A stretch of DNA of 64,000 nucleotides from Polytrichum commune. Its lineage: Eukaryota > Streptophyta > Polytrichopsida > Polytrichales > Polytrichaceae. Location: positions 4,280,001-4,344,000 of the forward strand of contig OX485804.1 of assembly GCA_950295325.1 (NCBI GenBank), written 5' to 3'. The translations under genes were made by a program, and so were the position numbers. A model generated the notes under the pieces. That model saw only the letters and a list, made by a program, of their open reading frames with translations, did not search any database and was not told the DNA's origin. Below, one piece after another: positions 13,101 through 26,406 of this stretch (position 1 is the stretch's first letter; every line of letters starts with the position of its first letter).

Positions 13101-14196
13101 CCTGTTAACCCTGTTTTACTATAGACCAGTCAAATAGCGGTGTTGACAATGTACATCACTAACTTTGTAACTAGAAATCACAGCAAAGCTTGTTGCTCCA
13201 GCATAGACAACACTCCTCACCTGCTCATGGGAGACAAGTGTGGCTGCGCTGGTTCTGGCCAATATCGCACGTGCCTTAGCTTGTTTTTCAGGTAAGGACA
13301 CCGCCCGATCAGGCACATCATGTGAATCCTGAGCATACAAGACTCTTGTGAACAAAAAGCTTACCTAGCAGAGTAAATTAGGTCATAATTGACCAATGGA
13401 GGACCAAATACTTGAATTAACAGTGAATAGGTGTTTGCACAATGAAAAATATGATCACAGCATCTAGGTCCAGGAGAACTTGTGAGACTGCGAAAAAGGT
13501 GCAACCTTGTGAAGTATTGTCTTGGGACCCCGCTGTGAGTTCAGAGCAATCTCCACTGCTTTGCTCCCTCCTACAAAGTTAGGATGAGATGTATTGATGT
13601 AGTCCATCTGCAGTAGAAAGCAACAAATTCTCCACTTGATCCACACTGTTGTATGACAGGAAACCTACAAGTATGACTCTAAATACTCTCAGTACAGAAG
13701 CTGCGAAGCATCTATTTGCAACTACATATACAAGACACACTGCATTTAAGATAAATGATGCCTATCATTGACCTTTATACAAACATGACACATCTCAAGG
13801 TCAAATATAGCTCATAAATCATAGAATTTTCAATCATCACACAATAACCACAATAATTGCAAAATAAACACAATGAAGTTTAGCAACCACTAAAGCACAA
13901 AAGGGTCAACAATACTGATACCTCCATTTCAATTAGATGGCCAATCATGGTTTCTGCTGGATTTAAACCTTCTCGCAAAAAGCTTGCAACCACTTCCTCA
14001 ATCCGCCTTCGCAATTGCGGAAATCTTTGCAACTCATATGTTTCACACCTGTGTGAAATCTGATAGGTGATTGCAACACACAATACAATAAGTCCCACAT
14101 GCAAAAAATGAGCAGTTCCATCAGGTCTAGACCATAATAGGTGCAAACAACTTAAGAACCACTACAATAGTGACTCGGGTGTGGATGTAAAGAATG

Positions 14197-14228
<32 letters not shown>

Positions 14229-17200
14229 AGAAACAGATGAAGAATAACAAATAATACTGCACAACACAGAAAATGGGGGGCTATTGCACCTTTACAAGCT
14301 CATCATATATAAATCGAGCACACTGGAGACTGGGCTCTAGTAAACGTGCAATCTGCCGGCGGACAAGTAACTCAAAGGGCACCTGGGAACAAAATTGAAA
14401 AAACACAATTTCCACTATTGAAAAAATCTTATATTTGAGACAAAAAGGATCAACCAAAAAATGGACAAGCTTCACAGTAGGATGTTTAAACCATGTGTAG
14501 TAGACCAATTTGTAGATGCTTGATTGCCAAAGGTCTCACCTAACACAATTTGTGATATACCTAAAGACTGAGAACTTGAAGTGCTTGCAGGAGGAAAAAA
14601 ATCTTCTTCTCGTACAATACAAATCGCTAAGGCAAGCATCCAAGCACAGTCACTTCTCCATTTCTAAGTATACTACATGCAGATTGCCTCACGTATACAT
14701 TTGAAAATGAATGTCATTATAACTCATACCTCTGGTACAAAAAGAACATTCTTGGGCCCTGTGGCATTCTGTATAGCTGTCCGAATGTCATCATCATTCA
14801 AATCATCACATGGATCAACCTCCTACATCACCAATTCATAAAAAACCAAATAAGTGTGTGTCCAAAATCCATATTTGTAACATAGCATGCTACAGAGCCT
14901 ACATCCATTGGAATTTCAGTACAGTCCTGAGATCAGGTTACAGATAAAAATGTTCAAACAGCATAATACTGAAGAAAACCTGAGAACTGGACTTATAAAT
15001 GTTGGACAACTGTGGCATCACTTCCTAACAAAAGGTATTATTAATCTGGTAAGAATGTTTCACTATATCGCAAGGAGTAACAGTAGCAAAGTATAGAAGC
15101 GAAGTAGTGAATTTGGGTACATCTGAGCATCTCATGTTTGCTGTGTCAATAGACCAGGAAATACATGGTAATGCCCTAGTTCTAATTACCTCCAAGCTTC
15201 TCACGAAAATAGCTTGAAAAATATAATGGATGCGGGCTCCACCAGACAGCTCTGATGTTGACATCTCTTCATATTTACCATCAACTATCGACTGAAAGCC
15301 TGCATCACAGTGTGTGACAATTGAAGAGCCCCTCCTCCACTTTGGCTCAAAAGACCATTCATCATAAGATACATCAACAAAGATGAGACCCCAAGAATTA
15401 CCTTTGAATTTTCCTAACCAAATAATTTGACGAGGTCACTGCAATGTGAAGTAAGACCAATTAAATGACACATTGATATTTGCTTCCAAATTACAAGGTC
15501 AGAAGTTGTACCATGAGAGTATTTGGTGAGGATATTAAGCAGAAGCGCCCCTTGCCCTGACTGCAATTCCAAATGTTGAAGTCAAACTCCATTCAGCCTA
15601 TGTTACAGACTTCGTGGCATAAGCATACTTACAAATATAATCAAGTCAAAGAAGCTGCAAGATATTCTATCTAAGCTCAGGAGCAACCCTCCAATGACTC
15701 AAATCATTGATACCAGTTATTGGACTTGCCAATTACCTTAGTGTCCGTGAGTTCCCCATAACTAGCGAGCTCTTTCTGAAGTGTAATCATTTGAGTGCCA
15801 ATCCGTGTTTTCAAGTCTGGGAGTATTGCCTTGATATGTTGCACCAAAATCTGTTGAGCATCAGAATAAAGCAGAACATGGAAGCAATCAGAGTTGTGCG
15901 ATGAAAATCCAAGGTCAATCATCAATGCCAACAACCCTACAACGTCATAAACAAACCCTGTCTTGAACCTATGCATGATACATGTACACTGTCAATGAAG
16001 TACCTTACCCAATATCACAAACCACCATGAAGTTTATCATTTTTACATTTGATCCAGAAAATGTCAGAAGAAGGCTTACCAGATAGAGAAAATCCATCGA
16101 AGTACTAGCATAGCAATCTTTTAAATCAGTTGCTCTTTTTATGGATCTGGCGTGAACCGCACTAATTTTAGATTGGAACTTAATGTAGGTGTCAAACAGG
16201 TGATATTCAATTCCTTACATACTTACCTACCAATCTCTACATGACACTTTTACTATCCCACCATAATTTCCACACATACTGAATACCATAGTTAGTTGAC
16301 ACTGAGGACAAGCAGAGAAAAGTCATAAGGTACTTGAAGGCAAAGCTGAGTGCAAAGTAAGACTACCGTGTTCAACTTCAGTGCTAATTGAGGAACGCCA
16401 CACCTGTCAGACAAATTATGGTAGACCTGTAGCATATCCCATGCAAAATGGAGTCGACATCACACACAAACTCAGCAGAATCAGATATATCAACAATTGG
16501 AGTAACTGCATATCGAGTTTGACTCTCTTCAAAGGGTTACATTATTCAGAAAGAGAATGCTGATCTACATGGAGCAGTGATGGCTAACCAACCAGGTGTA
16601 GAAAAACATATATAAATTCAAGATCCTGAGACCACCAGAAACTCAACACCTCTTCTGTAATCTTTTCAGATTCCCATTAAATTGATCCAAACTTAAAAGC
16701 ACGATAGTTGTCACAAAGTAATGGATCAGAAGAAATAACCCTCTTCCTACTTACAGGTTTGCTTCTGAAAAAGCTTTCTTCATAGACAAGTGCGTCTCGA
16801 ATAGATTTGTTTGCCAGAATATCCTACAACACAAGCCACACAACTACCATATAAGCTCGATTACTTCAGAATAAATGGCTGCGCCATTCAGCCTCAACAA
16901 GTATAAGTAGTGGTTAACTAATCAGACTCACTCTTTAGTACTGAACACTTCAATGACAGTCTTTCCATCAAGGAGGTCCTACCAAGCCTGATACAAATCT
17001 AACATTCCTGTCACTGCAGTAAACAATGAAGCTCTCTATGGTATTCCATATCAATCAGATTATCAGGAAAATTGTGCATCGTACCTCTTGACTCCTGTTG
17101 ACTACTCCAACGTACCCAAGACGTAAAGGGATAACATTGCCAAGCAAAAAGTTGCGTGCATCTGTACCTCTATCCATTATATCTAACTGCATACAATAAT

Positions 17201-20028
17201 AAAGATAACCTGTGAGATTCATGACAGCACAGAAAAAATGCGACTATCTCACCATTTTATATGCAAGTACCTTGTACCTCTAAATTAAACTAAAAGATAG
17301 AACATAAATTCCAAAATTAATAGACCCACACATACCTTTGTGATGACACCAATGGTCCGTGAACCTGCAAATAAGCATCCATGTAACAGATTCATCAGCT
17401 AGATGATACTCATTTGTTTCTGAGATAATGTACCTTTGCTGAACATGCATATTCTCAAATAAATCAAACTCTTTGACCTCTTATTGCCTCTTTGCTCACC
17501 AGGTGTTACATATAATGGCTCATATCATTACAATTTCTGTAGTGCCATTATATTACATTGCAAACACCTTAGAAAGCCTCAATCTACATAATAATAACTC
17601 CAGAGCATACTTGTATACTTCTCCAACCAAGTCAAAGAGAAGTTGCAGTTTACAAACCATCAGGATCCGCAATTCGTGCCATTTGCAGGGCATCAGAATT
17701 GGCCAAATCAGCATTCGCTGGCGAGACTGCCAAGATGATGCAAGTCTCATGCTTTATGTATGAGAGAATCATGGTGCGCACACGGGCCTCAATGTCATTT
17801 GGCTGGTCACCAACAGGTACCTTAGTTATTCCTGGTAGATCCACTAGTGTTATGTTCAAAACATTTGGAGAAAATATTTTCAGACGGATCTGCTTTTCTG
17901 AGATTCCCTTGTTTGTCCCAAGTTCCCTCTCAGTCTCCGCCTGCAGGTTAACAACCAAAGATCCTTTAATGAAATACCTTTCACTGGCCACACTGTAGAC
18001 AGACAAAACTCCACAATGCTATTCTTCAATGAAGTATTAATAATCCAACAACCGTCACTCTAATCATTAAGCTAACATTTTAACATGGGTTCCTGGTATG
18101 AAAGACTTTTGGGGAGTAATAAATTCAAACTTAACACTATGAATGTAGAATGGCTTCACACAAAATAACCAATCAAAGATAATGGAGAGACATATGGCCA
18201 AATTTCTCTAAAAAGCGCAACAAATCCTTCCAAAATCTTGTCCAGTATGTTCTAAGGACAAGTGAAGATCAGATTGTGATTTCATATCCTAGTAAGAATC
18301 AAGGTTCAGACAATACTTACAGATGTGCATGACCAATAATCAACAAAATAAGTACCAGGAGAGATAATTAATGCAGAGATTGTAGAGTTACATACTCAAT
18401 CTAAAGCAAGTAAACAGAAGCGATTAAGAATAAAATTCAACACAAGATTCTTTAAAGTTTCTGTGCATGAAAAATAAAAAACGCTCTTGATTTCATATTA
18501 CACACATTAATTCCCTATCCTTCACTTTAATTTGTGGGCAACACATGCAATGGCAACACGTCCGAAAGGCAATTCTCATGAGCATCACACTCATAGATTC
18601 CCCAGAAAGAAAACACCATCATCTTCAGTTGAAAATTGGTTCCTATCTGCTGGGACAATTAAAGGAGGTGGAGGAATGGAGGAAGTGCCACATACTCTTT
18701 AAAACCCTTGCATTGTTTCTATACCCTTCAAACCCCAACTTTAAACCACATCAGCTCAGAACCAACACTAAACTCAAACATCCCAAAAAAGATAAGTCTT
18801 ACTTGGATTTCTTTTCGAATGGCTCCAAAGTCCGTGAAGCGGCGCCCAGGAATATGTAAGAACTCGCCCCATTCTATCAATTCAGTTCGATCTTCTGGTC
18901 TACGTGATGTCTGCACCAGCTGCAAGACAAGAGGACGCCGTGTGCAGATATCCTGCCCTCTTGGCAAAAAGTCTCGTCCTACAAGTGCCTCCAAGACACT
19001 TGATTTACCACTGCTTTGGCTCCCCACTACAGCAACCTGCAGAACAAACTCCTTCAGTGGACAAGATATGCACAAAGACAAGCAGCTGTTTGCACATCTT
19101 GCTCCTTCTACTGAAGATAGATCTTAAGGAAATGAATGGACTACATCTTTGCAGTAAAGCCCGAAGGGCCTCTCCATGGGAAGATCAAAACTATGCTGGC
19201 AGTCTGATACCCGCTTTCAAAACTACAGCAACCACATAGCAATTTCACCTCCTCCACAAACAGAGGCAACAAGCACCCATAATGTGGCAACAAGAAAGTG
19301 AACTGCTGCACATGCAGTTTCAGTTATGCAAATGGTCTTTACATTCTAGTCTAACACCGCATGCCCCACCTCAGAATCAAAAGATTGAATCTTGTATGTT
19401 CGGTACAGTATGCAAAGCACATGCACATGCACATAGAATAAAGTCAATGACCAACACTTAAACTTGGAAAGACTCTGTCCTGGTTATGCTCAGAAAAGTA
19501 ACAAAACGTTCAAAACTCTTTCTGGTGTATTATTGTGATAAAACTCAAAGATCCTTCCCACCACACTGTACAAGGTTTCTGATCCTATATTCATCCAAAT
19601 CTAATCCCAAGCACTCCAAGATAAATGGCGAAATCTAGCCAGAAATTGTGTGAATATATCACTTTATTCATGTCAACCACGCCCACAGATTGAGAAAATT
19701 TAGATCTCCACTGACCAAGAATAGTGCCTGAATGCAAACTTGAGAGTAAACAAAGGAATTCCTCACTGATGCTTTCTGGCAAAGTAATCTAACTCCTCAG
19801 AGCTCCCTTCCATGCGTAGGACTACAAAAGGATGGTAATCTATACCTGAGGCAGATCGATTGTGGATGCACTTCCCAACTGTGCGAATATATCTTGAAGC
19901 TTATTGACCAAGGGAATGACAGCCTGTCCCAAAAACGGTGAAGGAACTGATGCAGGGGAAGGTGGAGGTCCACCAGATGGGGATCCAGGGACAGTTGCTG
20001 CCGGCGCCGCAGGTGTGGTTTGCGACAT
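10200..20028 (-). CDS. DRP3: Dynamin-related protein 3 (mitochondrial/peroxisomal fission GTPase), 21 exons
   Basis: DRP3 is a large GTPase that assembles on mitochondria and peroxisomes and constricts them during division. My exons, 5' to 3' on the minus strand, are: 20028-19846, 19036-18803, 17940-17658, 17364-17336, 17186-17085, 16823-16755, 16426-16367, 15850-15737, 15560-15512, 15299-15190, 14822-14730, 14382-14290, 14059-13922, 13607-13506, 13328-13221, 13045-12997, 12735-12572, 12364-12218, 12074-12022, 11856-11757, 10490-10200. All junctions are GT-AG and the phases close to 856 residues; Arabidopsis DRP3A/B have about 800. Visible GTPase motifs: G1 GSQSSGKSS (66-74), G3 DLPG (173-176), G4 TKLD (242-245, split by an intron), NRSQ (273-276). 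The middle/stalk reads [17 protein letters not shown]. The GED reads [22 protein letters not shown] (exon 18). The tail starts [11 protein letters not shown], matching the DRP3 C-terminus (family knowledge). There is no PH or Pro-rich C-terminal domain, which excludes DRP2. The N-terminus is Pro/Ala-rich. Confidence 0.96.
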
Positions 20029-21180
20029 TGTGATAATCTTTGAGAGTCTTCACCTTACTTCAATTCGTGAGATCCACCTAATCCTGTACGCTCAACCTGA
20101 TGATCACATAGTACGCGATTCAATAATTTTCACAATATTGTGTGTAAGCTCAAACCCCAGCCTCTGAATCCATCCTACAGAGCAGCACACTGTGCCTATA
20201 AATAAAATAGAATAAACATAGTGTGCAGATAGGATAAAGTCTTCGTAACCAGGACGAGTGTGAATTCCAAGGAAAAAAATGAGGATACGAGTGAAGGGCA
20301 AGCTTTACCATCATCCAGTACAGAGGAATTGAGGTTTACACCGACTCCAGCACTAAAAACAATTTTCCTAAAACAATAACCAGGCACAAATAGGAATAGC
20401 TCATGTAGACCACATCACTAATAAGAAGCTAGTATGACGGAGATCATCAAGGATATAATTCCAAATAATTTACTCAGTGCCGCACGGTACACCTTGGCGA
20501 AGCAATACGGGAGCTCAACACATTCACTTGAATTCTTTTCGAATACAGAATTCCCTCTTTCGAACCATACAATGAGAGAAGATTTCTAATCACTTGATGA
20601 TTTTCCCATGTCACCGAAATCTTGAAAATTCAATTCTACAATCGCTTCATTCGACTCAAGTCAACACCAGCTGAACCATTCAGCATCCGAGAACACAATT
20701 TAAATCCTTTAATGATATGATCAAGGAGGACCTGGAAGATTTTACATGACATCACACAACAAAAACACCACATGTAGGTAAATTCCGTCACAAACCCCGA
20801 ACACTCGAAAAACCTAACAGGATATACAAACCGGGATACTAACCTACCAATGATTCATCCTCACGCAGATGACATGAATCAAGCTCCCCGTCAAGGAAAA
20901 CACTGGCAGTCGATGAGAACGAAACCTAAGAATCAGGCTCCAATTGCGATGAACTTGCCAAAAAAAGGTGTCACAAGAATCGGGACAGGAATTCTGTTAA
21001 TGAGTTTCCGTCCCTGAGAGAAGGCGCAATACAGGGGAGCGGAAACGTCGAAGTTCAACGTCGCGGTGCCACCCGTGGAGAGAGCAGCAGGGCGACACTT
21101 AGGGTTTGGAGCCAGCTTCCCATTTGGCTTGCCCGGAGCGCAAGCTCTCGCCACGCCTTGACAGAGAGACGATGTTCCCT
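20029..21180 (-). promoter_or_regulatory. DRP3 upstream region, probable 5' UTR and promoter
   Basis: Base composition becomes clearly more GC-rich between about 20930 and 21380 than in the surrounding DNA, as often seen at plant gene starts. On the minus strand the text 'gatgaatcattg|gtaggt' (about 20850) looks like a splice donor, and 'actctcaaag|attatcaca' stands just before the ATG at 20028. A 5' UTR intron of about 0.8 kb is therefore possible. This is inference from splice-like signals only. A 73-codon minus-strand frame at 20933-21154 could be a uORF but resembles nothing I know. Confidence 0.35.
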
Positions 21181-23318
21181 AAGTTCTCTTCAAGGGACCG
21201 CGTTCTCCAATGGCCAGCCGAGCCAAGGACCCGATCCTGGACCTCATGGTTCGGCAGCCTGAGGTCCTAGAGTTCGCCCGACCCCCTCCTAATTCCGTTC
21301 CCTTAGGTCCCACCAGCCGAGCCTGAGCCCGAGCCCGAACCTCTCGGTTCGGCAGCCTGAGAGCATATCCTGCACTATCATTGGTCGAAGATAATTCCAA
21401 TAATATTATATAGTAAGTTTTAAGCTTTGAGTTCTAGTGTACACAGGCTACCGGCCACGTAGACAGTGCCTTCCAACCATTCAATATTTATTTATTTATT
21501 TAAACTAATATGAAAGTAACAATGCTTCTTTTAACAATATTTAGTGTGAAGCATTTCTTCTAAGATACCGAGAATCAAAGGTGTTTTGATGCCGCTCAGA
21601 ATAAAGGGTCAAAGTTGGAGAATCTGTGTGATCTCAACATGAATCTAGTATGTGGGTAAGGTTAGATCCATCTGAATAAAACTACAGCACATGCATTTAG
21701 GAAGCGAATTTAACCATCCCTATGCTTGAATCCATAATATCTAGGAAGACCATTGTCATCTAAGAAGGCCATATAATATTAAGTTTGGAGGAATGTGCCA
21801 CAACTATTGATGCAATGTATATCAACCCCTTGTTGCATGTCTCAGCCACTAAGCGATTGTGAATCATGAAAATGGTCATTTCAATTTTCGAAATTGGTGT
21901 TGAGATGCAAAAGTTATGGTTGGAAGTCAACGTGCAATTTTCTCTCTCTTGAAGTGATTGCATAGGCCCTCCTACCACTTGTGTTAACAATCGATTTTAG
22001 AACGGGTAATTTATTTTGTACACAAAACCCAATTTTCATTGTAGCACATATTTAAGCATTGGTGTCCATATTTAACTCAAAACCTTGCCAATCATACATA
22101 TATATACAATTATATACAATTGTGCATATATATATATACAATTAAGAAGAGTGAGCATGTAAGGTCCACATAACTTTAGAGGAGAGACTCGACATGATTC
22201 ACGGGGCACGTGTCACAATCCGATTTTTGTTTTGAGCTAGTTGAGTTCGTTGTCCAATTCTCACACCTTGTTGTTATTTGTGCAAAAAGTGCAGGCTATG
22301 TGCCTCAATTACGACATGTGTTGCAACAAGTTCAAGACTTGGTTATGGAGGTCCTTTTTAGTCTAAGGTTTCTTGGAAGCTTTTGCACTAGGTGTGAATT
22401 TGTTGGACAAGAAATTACATTGGGAGCGAAGATTGATAAGTACACATTATCCCAAATAGTATCGTGTTACTACTTGGAGTTACTAATTGCTATAAATAAA
22501 GTAATACCACCTATTCCCAATCATGACCCTAACATGGTGCCATAATTTTGATTAGGTTGGATTAATTTTGACCAAAAAAATAATTGTGAGTGGTTAAAAT
22601 AAGGTCCCACATTTCACAATTTCTAAGGGGTTAGTATCCATGTACGCCGCTCCGTTCACTAGATTCTAGTGAAAATGTAGATTTCACCTAGTGGCATCTA
22701 CATTTCCACTGGAATTGGGTGGGCAAGCGGTCTACGTGGAAACTAACCCTAAGTAACTTCAGTTATGGTTTCACCAAATAATCTCATCCGTTGCCCCAAC
22801 TTGACAACTTCAACTTTGCAACCGTTGGATTTTCTCAAATTTTGTTCCCAAACCTTGATTTTGAAGTTGGCTTCCACATGAAAGTGGATGATTAAAAAAG
22901 AATGTTGATGATAGAGTGGTCAAATGCCCTCGACATCAAAGCCGGTATGAAAATCCCAAGTTCATTGGAATGCACCCCGGGCAATAAAGGGTTGACCCAT
23001 CTCATGTTGTCCACTCTTCACCGCATCTCTATGCTTCGGAGATTCTTTGATCTTGGACCAATGTGACCAATGAATAGGGAGAACCGACTACTATTTACGA
23101 ATCAATCAATTGAATTTAAGAAATAATTGGTTGAAGTTTAAGACTTTAGGAAAATTATTGATCATTTTCAAGAATGTAACTCACATTAATAAATGAAAAC
23201 CAAAAGATGCCAACATGTAATTGGTTGGACTCAAAAACACTAGGATCTTGACCGATTAACTCCCAATGTCCTATGCAACCAAAATAAGGTTGTGAGCAAT
23301 TTGCTCTAACCCCTTTGA
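21181..23318. other. Intergenic, no gene seen
   Basis: At 21240-21370 the phrase 'ggttcggcagcctgag' occurs twice about 110 bp apart in a GC-rich patch next to the DRP3 promoter. From 21480 onward the DNA is AT-rich, with short TA runs near 22100-22140. A plus-strand 111-codon frame at 22210 has no recognisable domain. Copy 2 of repeat R2 lies at 23060-23262. Confidence 0.5.
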
Positions 23319-23543
23319 CACTACACCAAATATGACATTTAGTGTGACTTACTATTTGGATTTACACAATGTTGTATCTTTTTATTATTGAAATCATTTT
23401 GACCAAGTAAAGTTGTAAATGTTCTATAATGTCCAAACTACCAATTTAACATTTATTGGTAAAATATGAGATGTACAGTAAATAGATATAGCATTGCGTA
23501 ATTCCAAATAGTAAGTCACACTAAATATCATATTTAATGTAGT
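23319..23543. mobile_element. CACTA-like MITE, copy A
   Basis: The left end reads CACTACACCAAATATG, followed by 'acatttagtgtgacttactatttgga'. The right end carries the same text inverted ('ccaaatagtaagtcacactaaatatca...aatgtagt'), giving TIRs of about 40 bp. Ends starting CACTA are typical of the CACTA (EnSpm/CMC) superfamily. At about 225 bp it is non-autonomous. Related ends are found at 55173-55494, 59444-59676 and 60341. Confidence 0.75.
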
Positions 23544-24350
23544 TTGGATGGTTTCTTGAATGTTTCAACTACTCATCTTGTTCATGTTCAAGTTTGCTAT
23601 GTTATGCCACATGGATAGTTTTGATTCAACATGGTCAGTTCTTTTTTAATCAATTCAAACATGGGAGTGTGCTCTCAACTGGTTTATAGTGGAACCGGTC
23701 CACAAATGTGTTGGTGGGTGTAAATTCATGTGGAAGGTGCGCAGTTGTGGCACCCCTCCCTCAAATTACAAAGCTTCTCAAAAAATCATAGAAGAATGAT
23801 TATAAGATTTGTGAGATGACTTAAGTAGGTAGATTGCCCCTCTTTTGAATGAGGATAACATTATGTCATTTGGAGATGATTTAAGTGGAGGTTCAATCAA
23901 AAAACAACACTAATTTAATTTCTAAACTGCTGCCCCTCAAGACCACTATAGACATTCCTATTATAATCTCCCACATAATAGAACTTTAACATTTAAAATT
24001 CGGACTGTGAGTAGTCACCTCTACCCTATAAACATCTATACGGTTGAATTTGTCAAAATATATTTAGATCTTTAGCTGTGGTCGCATTCTCTGGGCAGAT
24101 TTGAGGGAAATTGGGCGTGGGAAGTTAGGGGTTAAGTTGTCCAAAATTCTCCCCGGACATTGAATGTGTGACTCAGCAAACTCGGAGAGGTTTGTTGACA
24201 AAGGTTCCCGATTTCGTTCCCAACAAGTGCCCAATGCGTTCGCAAGAAGCCTGATGGCTATGGTCGTTTTTACAAGAAGGAGAAACGTTGTGAGGAGCCA
24301 GCGAGAAAGAAAGGAAGGTGAGTGACTAGATTGCAGCGATCGGAGCAGCT
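23544..24350. other. Spacer upstream of the ATP synthase subunit gene
   Basis: No ORF of note and no clear repeat is visible. The last 250 bp before the ATG at 24351 become more GC-rich and purine-rich, consistent with a promoter and 5' UTR, but I can assign no specific element. Confidence 0.4.
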
Positions 24351-26406
24351 ATGGCGAAGCCTCCCCCCATTGTTGGCAGGTCCGCCATCGGAGTGGCGTT
24401 CTCCGAAGGTGCCAGAAACTGGCCCTTCGTCTTCGGCTTCTGCGTCACTCTGGGCCTGGTGTTCAAGCTCACCACCAGCCTTGATCGTAAGCATGCATTT
24501 ATCACCTCCTCACTAATCTCACCACACTTGCTTTGCTACATATGCGTTCTTAATCTCATTCAACAAGCTTAGCCTATGTATGTTTACATGTTCAGGATAC
24601 TTGTAATTGTGGGCATTTCTCTTTATCTATGTAAGTTAGGGCGCACAGCATGTAGAAGGGATGTGTGAGAGAGTATGACATAAGCCTAGGGTCACTGCTC
24701 GTAACAATGTGTAACAAGAGCGAGACTACATCATTATACGTGTTTCTTTTGTTCAGACTTCGAAAACTATTTTCTCTTTGTGATGTACCGTGATGTCGTA
24801 ACAATGTCACTCTCTTGGTGATCTCTCCTACATTCCATCTACATGACTCAGCCCTGCACAATTATTCCTTCAAGAAGAAGTTGAAGTGTGCTTTCCATTA
24901 ATCTCCACATTAATCTCACCACCCTGCTAATTGCTACACATTCTCGATCGCAACGGGCTTAACCTTTATGTACCTTTGCACGTACAGGATACTTGTGATT
25001 TATTTCCACTTCTCTTTACCCTATGTAACTTAGGGCGTGCAGCATGTGGAAGGTATGTGTAAGGTAGTGAAATAAAGCCTAGGGTGTGCTTGTAACAACG
25101 TGTAACAGTAGCGAGACTATGTCATTCTCGCACGTGCTATGCGATCTCGAGTGCAAATTGTTCTGCAACTCGTTTGTCATTTTGACTTGTTTGTTGCATT
25201 TCATGTGCCAATTTCTGTTGTTCAAACTTTGAGATTTACTTTCGTTTGTTATGTACCTTGACTTCGTAACAATGATAGCAACTTGCTGACTATCTTGATG
25301 CTCTCTCCTAAGTTTCCTTTATATGCCTCAACCCTGCACAATTATGTCTTCAAGAAGTTGAGTGTGCTTTTCTTGCCATGAAAGAATGTTTAGTTCCTTA
25401 AAAGATATGATACTGAGAGTCAAATAGAGTCACTATCACGTAGCAGAGATTGCAGTTGCATTGTGGTGTTGAAAATACGTTAGTATTTTGCGGAGGAAAG
25501 GAACGGTGACGATTAATTACATTTTGGGGTTCATAATTCATTTTCATCTGCTTCGAGCGTGCATTTTATTTTCACGGCTTAATTTTTCCTTTCGTGCATA
25601 TCTCCGAGCCCTTAAAGTCTTGGTATTTTCTTCCAACCCTCTGATAAACAATCTTGGCCTCCCTATAAACTGGATCCATGAAGAAACGAACCATGAATGC
25701 ATGTCAGGAGAGACCTATAAGCATGTTCTCATGCCAAGACTATCATTTTGTTTCTTCACGATGTTCTGAACGGTGTCTTTAAGGTCTATCTCGCTTGTGC
25801 CTCTTTAATGGGTCTTTAATGTTGTTTGAACTTATGTTGGAAAGTGTACAAGGTTGACAGTTGTGTTGCTGGCCCTGGAAGCACACGGCAATGATTGCAA
25901 TAGAGGATTGATCCATCTCTTCTGTGCCTCCATTCAATTCAAGTTTCTTTTGTGATTTTGCCTATTTGCAGCCCCTTTGCAGGCTGTTTGCATCATGTTA
26001 TGAGTTATTAGTACTGAAGAGGAAAGGTTGCACAGTTCATTTTATATGTCACTGACATTCTTGTTGTGTGAGATGCATCTTGCAGCAAAAGATGCCCAGA
26101 AATCCCCTTTCATCAATCCCAATGCCCATAGGTACAAAATGCATGGGCTTCATACTCTCCCATTTCTTTGACATAGATTTCTCCTTCTGTGTTTGTTAAT
26201 CAGTCTATCTGTTACTGATCAAATGGCCTGCAAAAGACCTTGTCATGTCTAGCACCTGCAATGTTCTCAAGGTTATTTAATTAGCCTGATCTTGCCATGG
26301 CCATTTCTGTCATTGTTTTGTCTTGTCAGTACATCAATACATCATCTTAATCTCTTTACTGAATTTCGTGGATCTTCCTGATGAGTTTATCTGTTTCTGC
26401 AGATGA
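24351..26406 (+). CDS. Mitochondrial ATP synthase 6 kDa subunit
   Basis: This small subunit of plant mitochondrial F1Fo-ATP synthase sits in the inner membrane. My exons are 24351-24486, 26086-26140 and 26403-26406, giving 61 residues. The core ARNWPFVFGFCVTLGLVFKL (21-40) matches the family signature: a basic residue, NWPF, then one hydrophobic membrane helix ending in KLT. It is followed by a charged tail with KDAQKSPF and NPNAHR, as in the Arabidopsis 6 kDa protein ('K.S.F...HR' end; family knowledge). The length fits the family (about 55 aa). The N-terminus differs from the angiosperm form. Exon 3 supplies one base of the last Arg codon and then TGA, so the stop sits on the splice junction. 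Intron 1 is 1.6 kb and contains a tandem duplication. Confidence 0.85.
24500..25370 (+). repeat. Diverged tandem duplication in ATP synthase intron 1
   Basis: Copy 1 (about 24500-24890) and copy 2 (about 24897-25370) share, in order: 'taatctcacca', 'ggatacttgt', 'ctatgtaa.ttagggcg..cagcatgt.gaagg', 'agcctaggg', 'gtaacaa.gtgtaaca' and 'cctgcacaattat'. Unit length is roughly 400-450 bp. The whole duplication lies within intron 1 (24487-26085). Confidence 0.75.

Noticed and set aside
21240-21370. Repeated 'ggttcggcagcctgag' near the DRP3 start as a possible regulatory element
   Set aside because: Two copies in a GC-rich patch are too little evidence to call a specific binding site.
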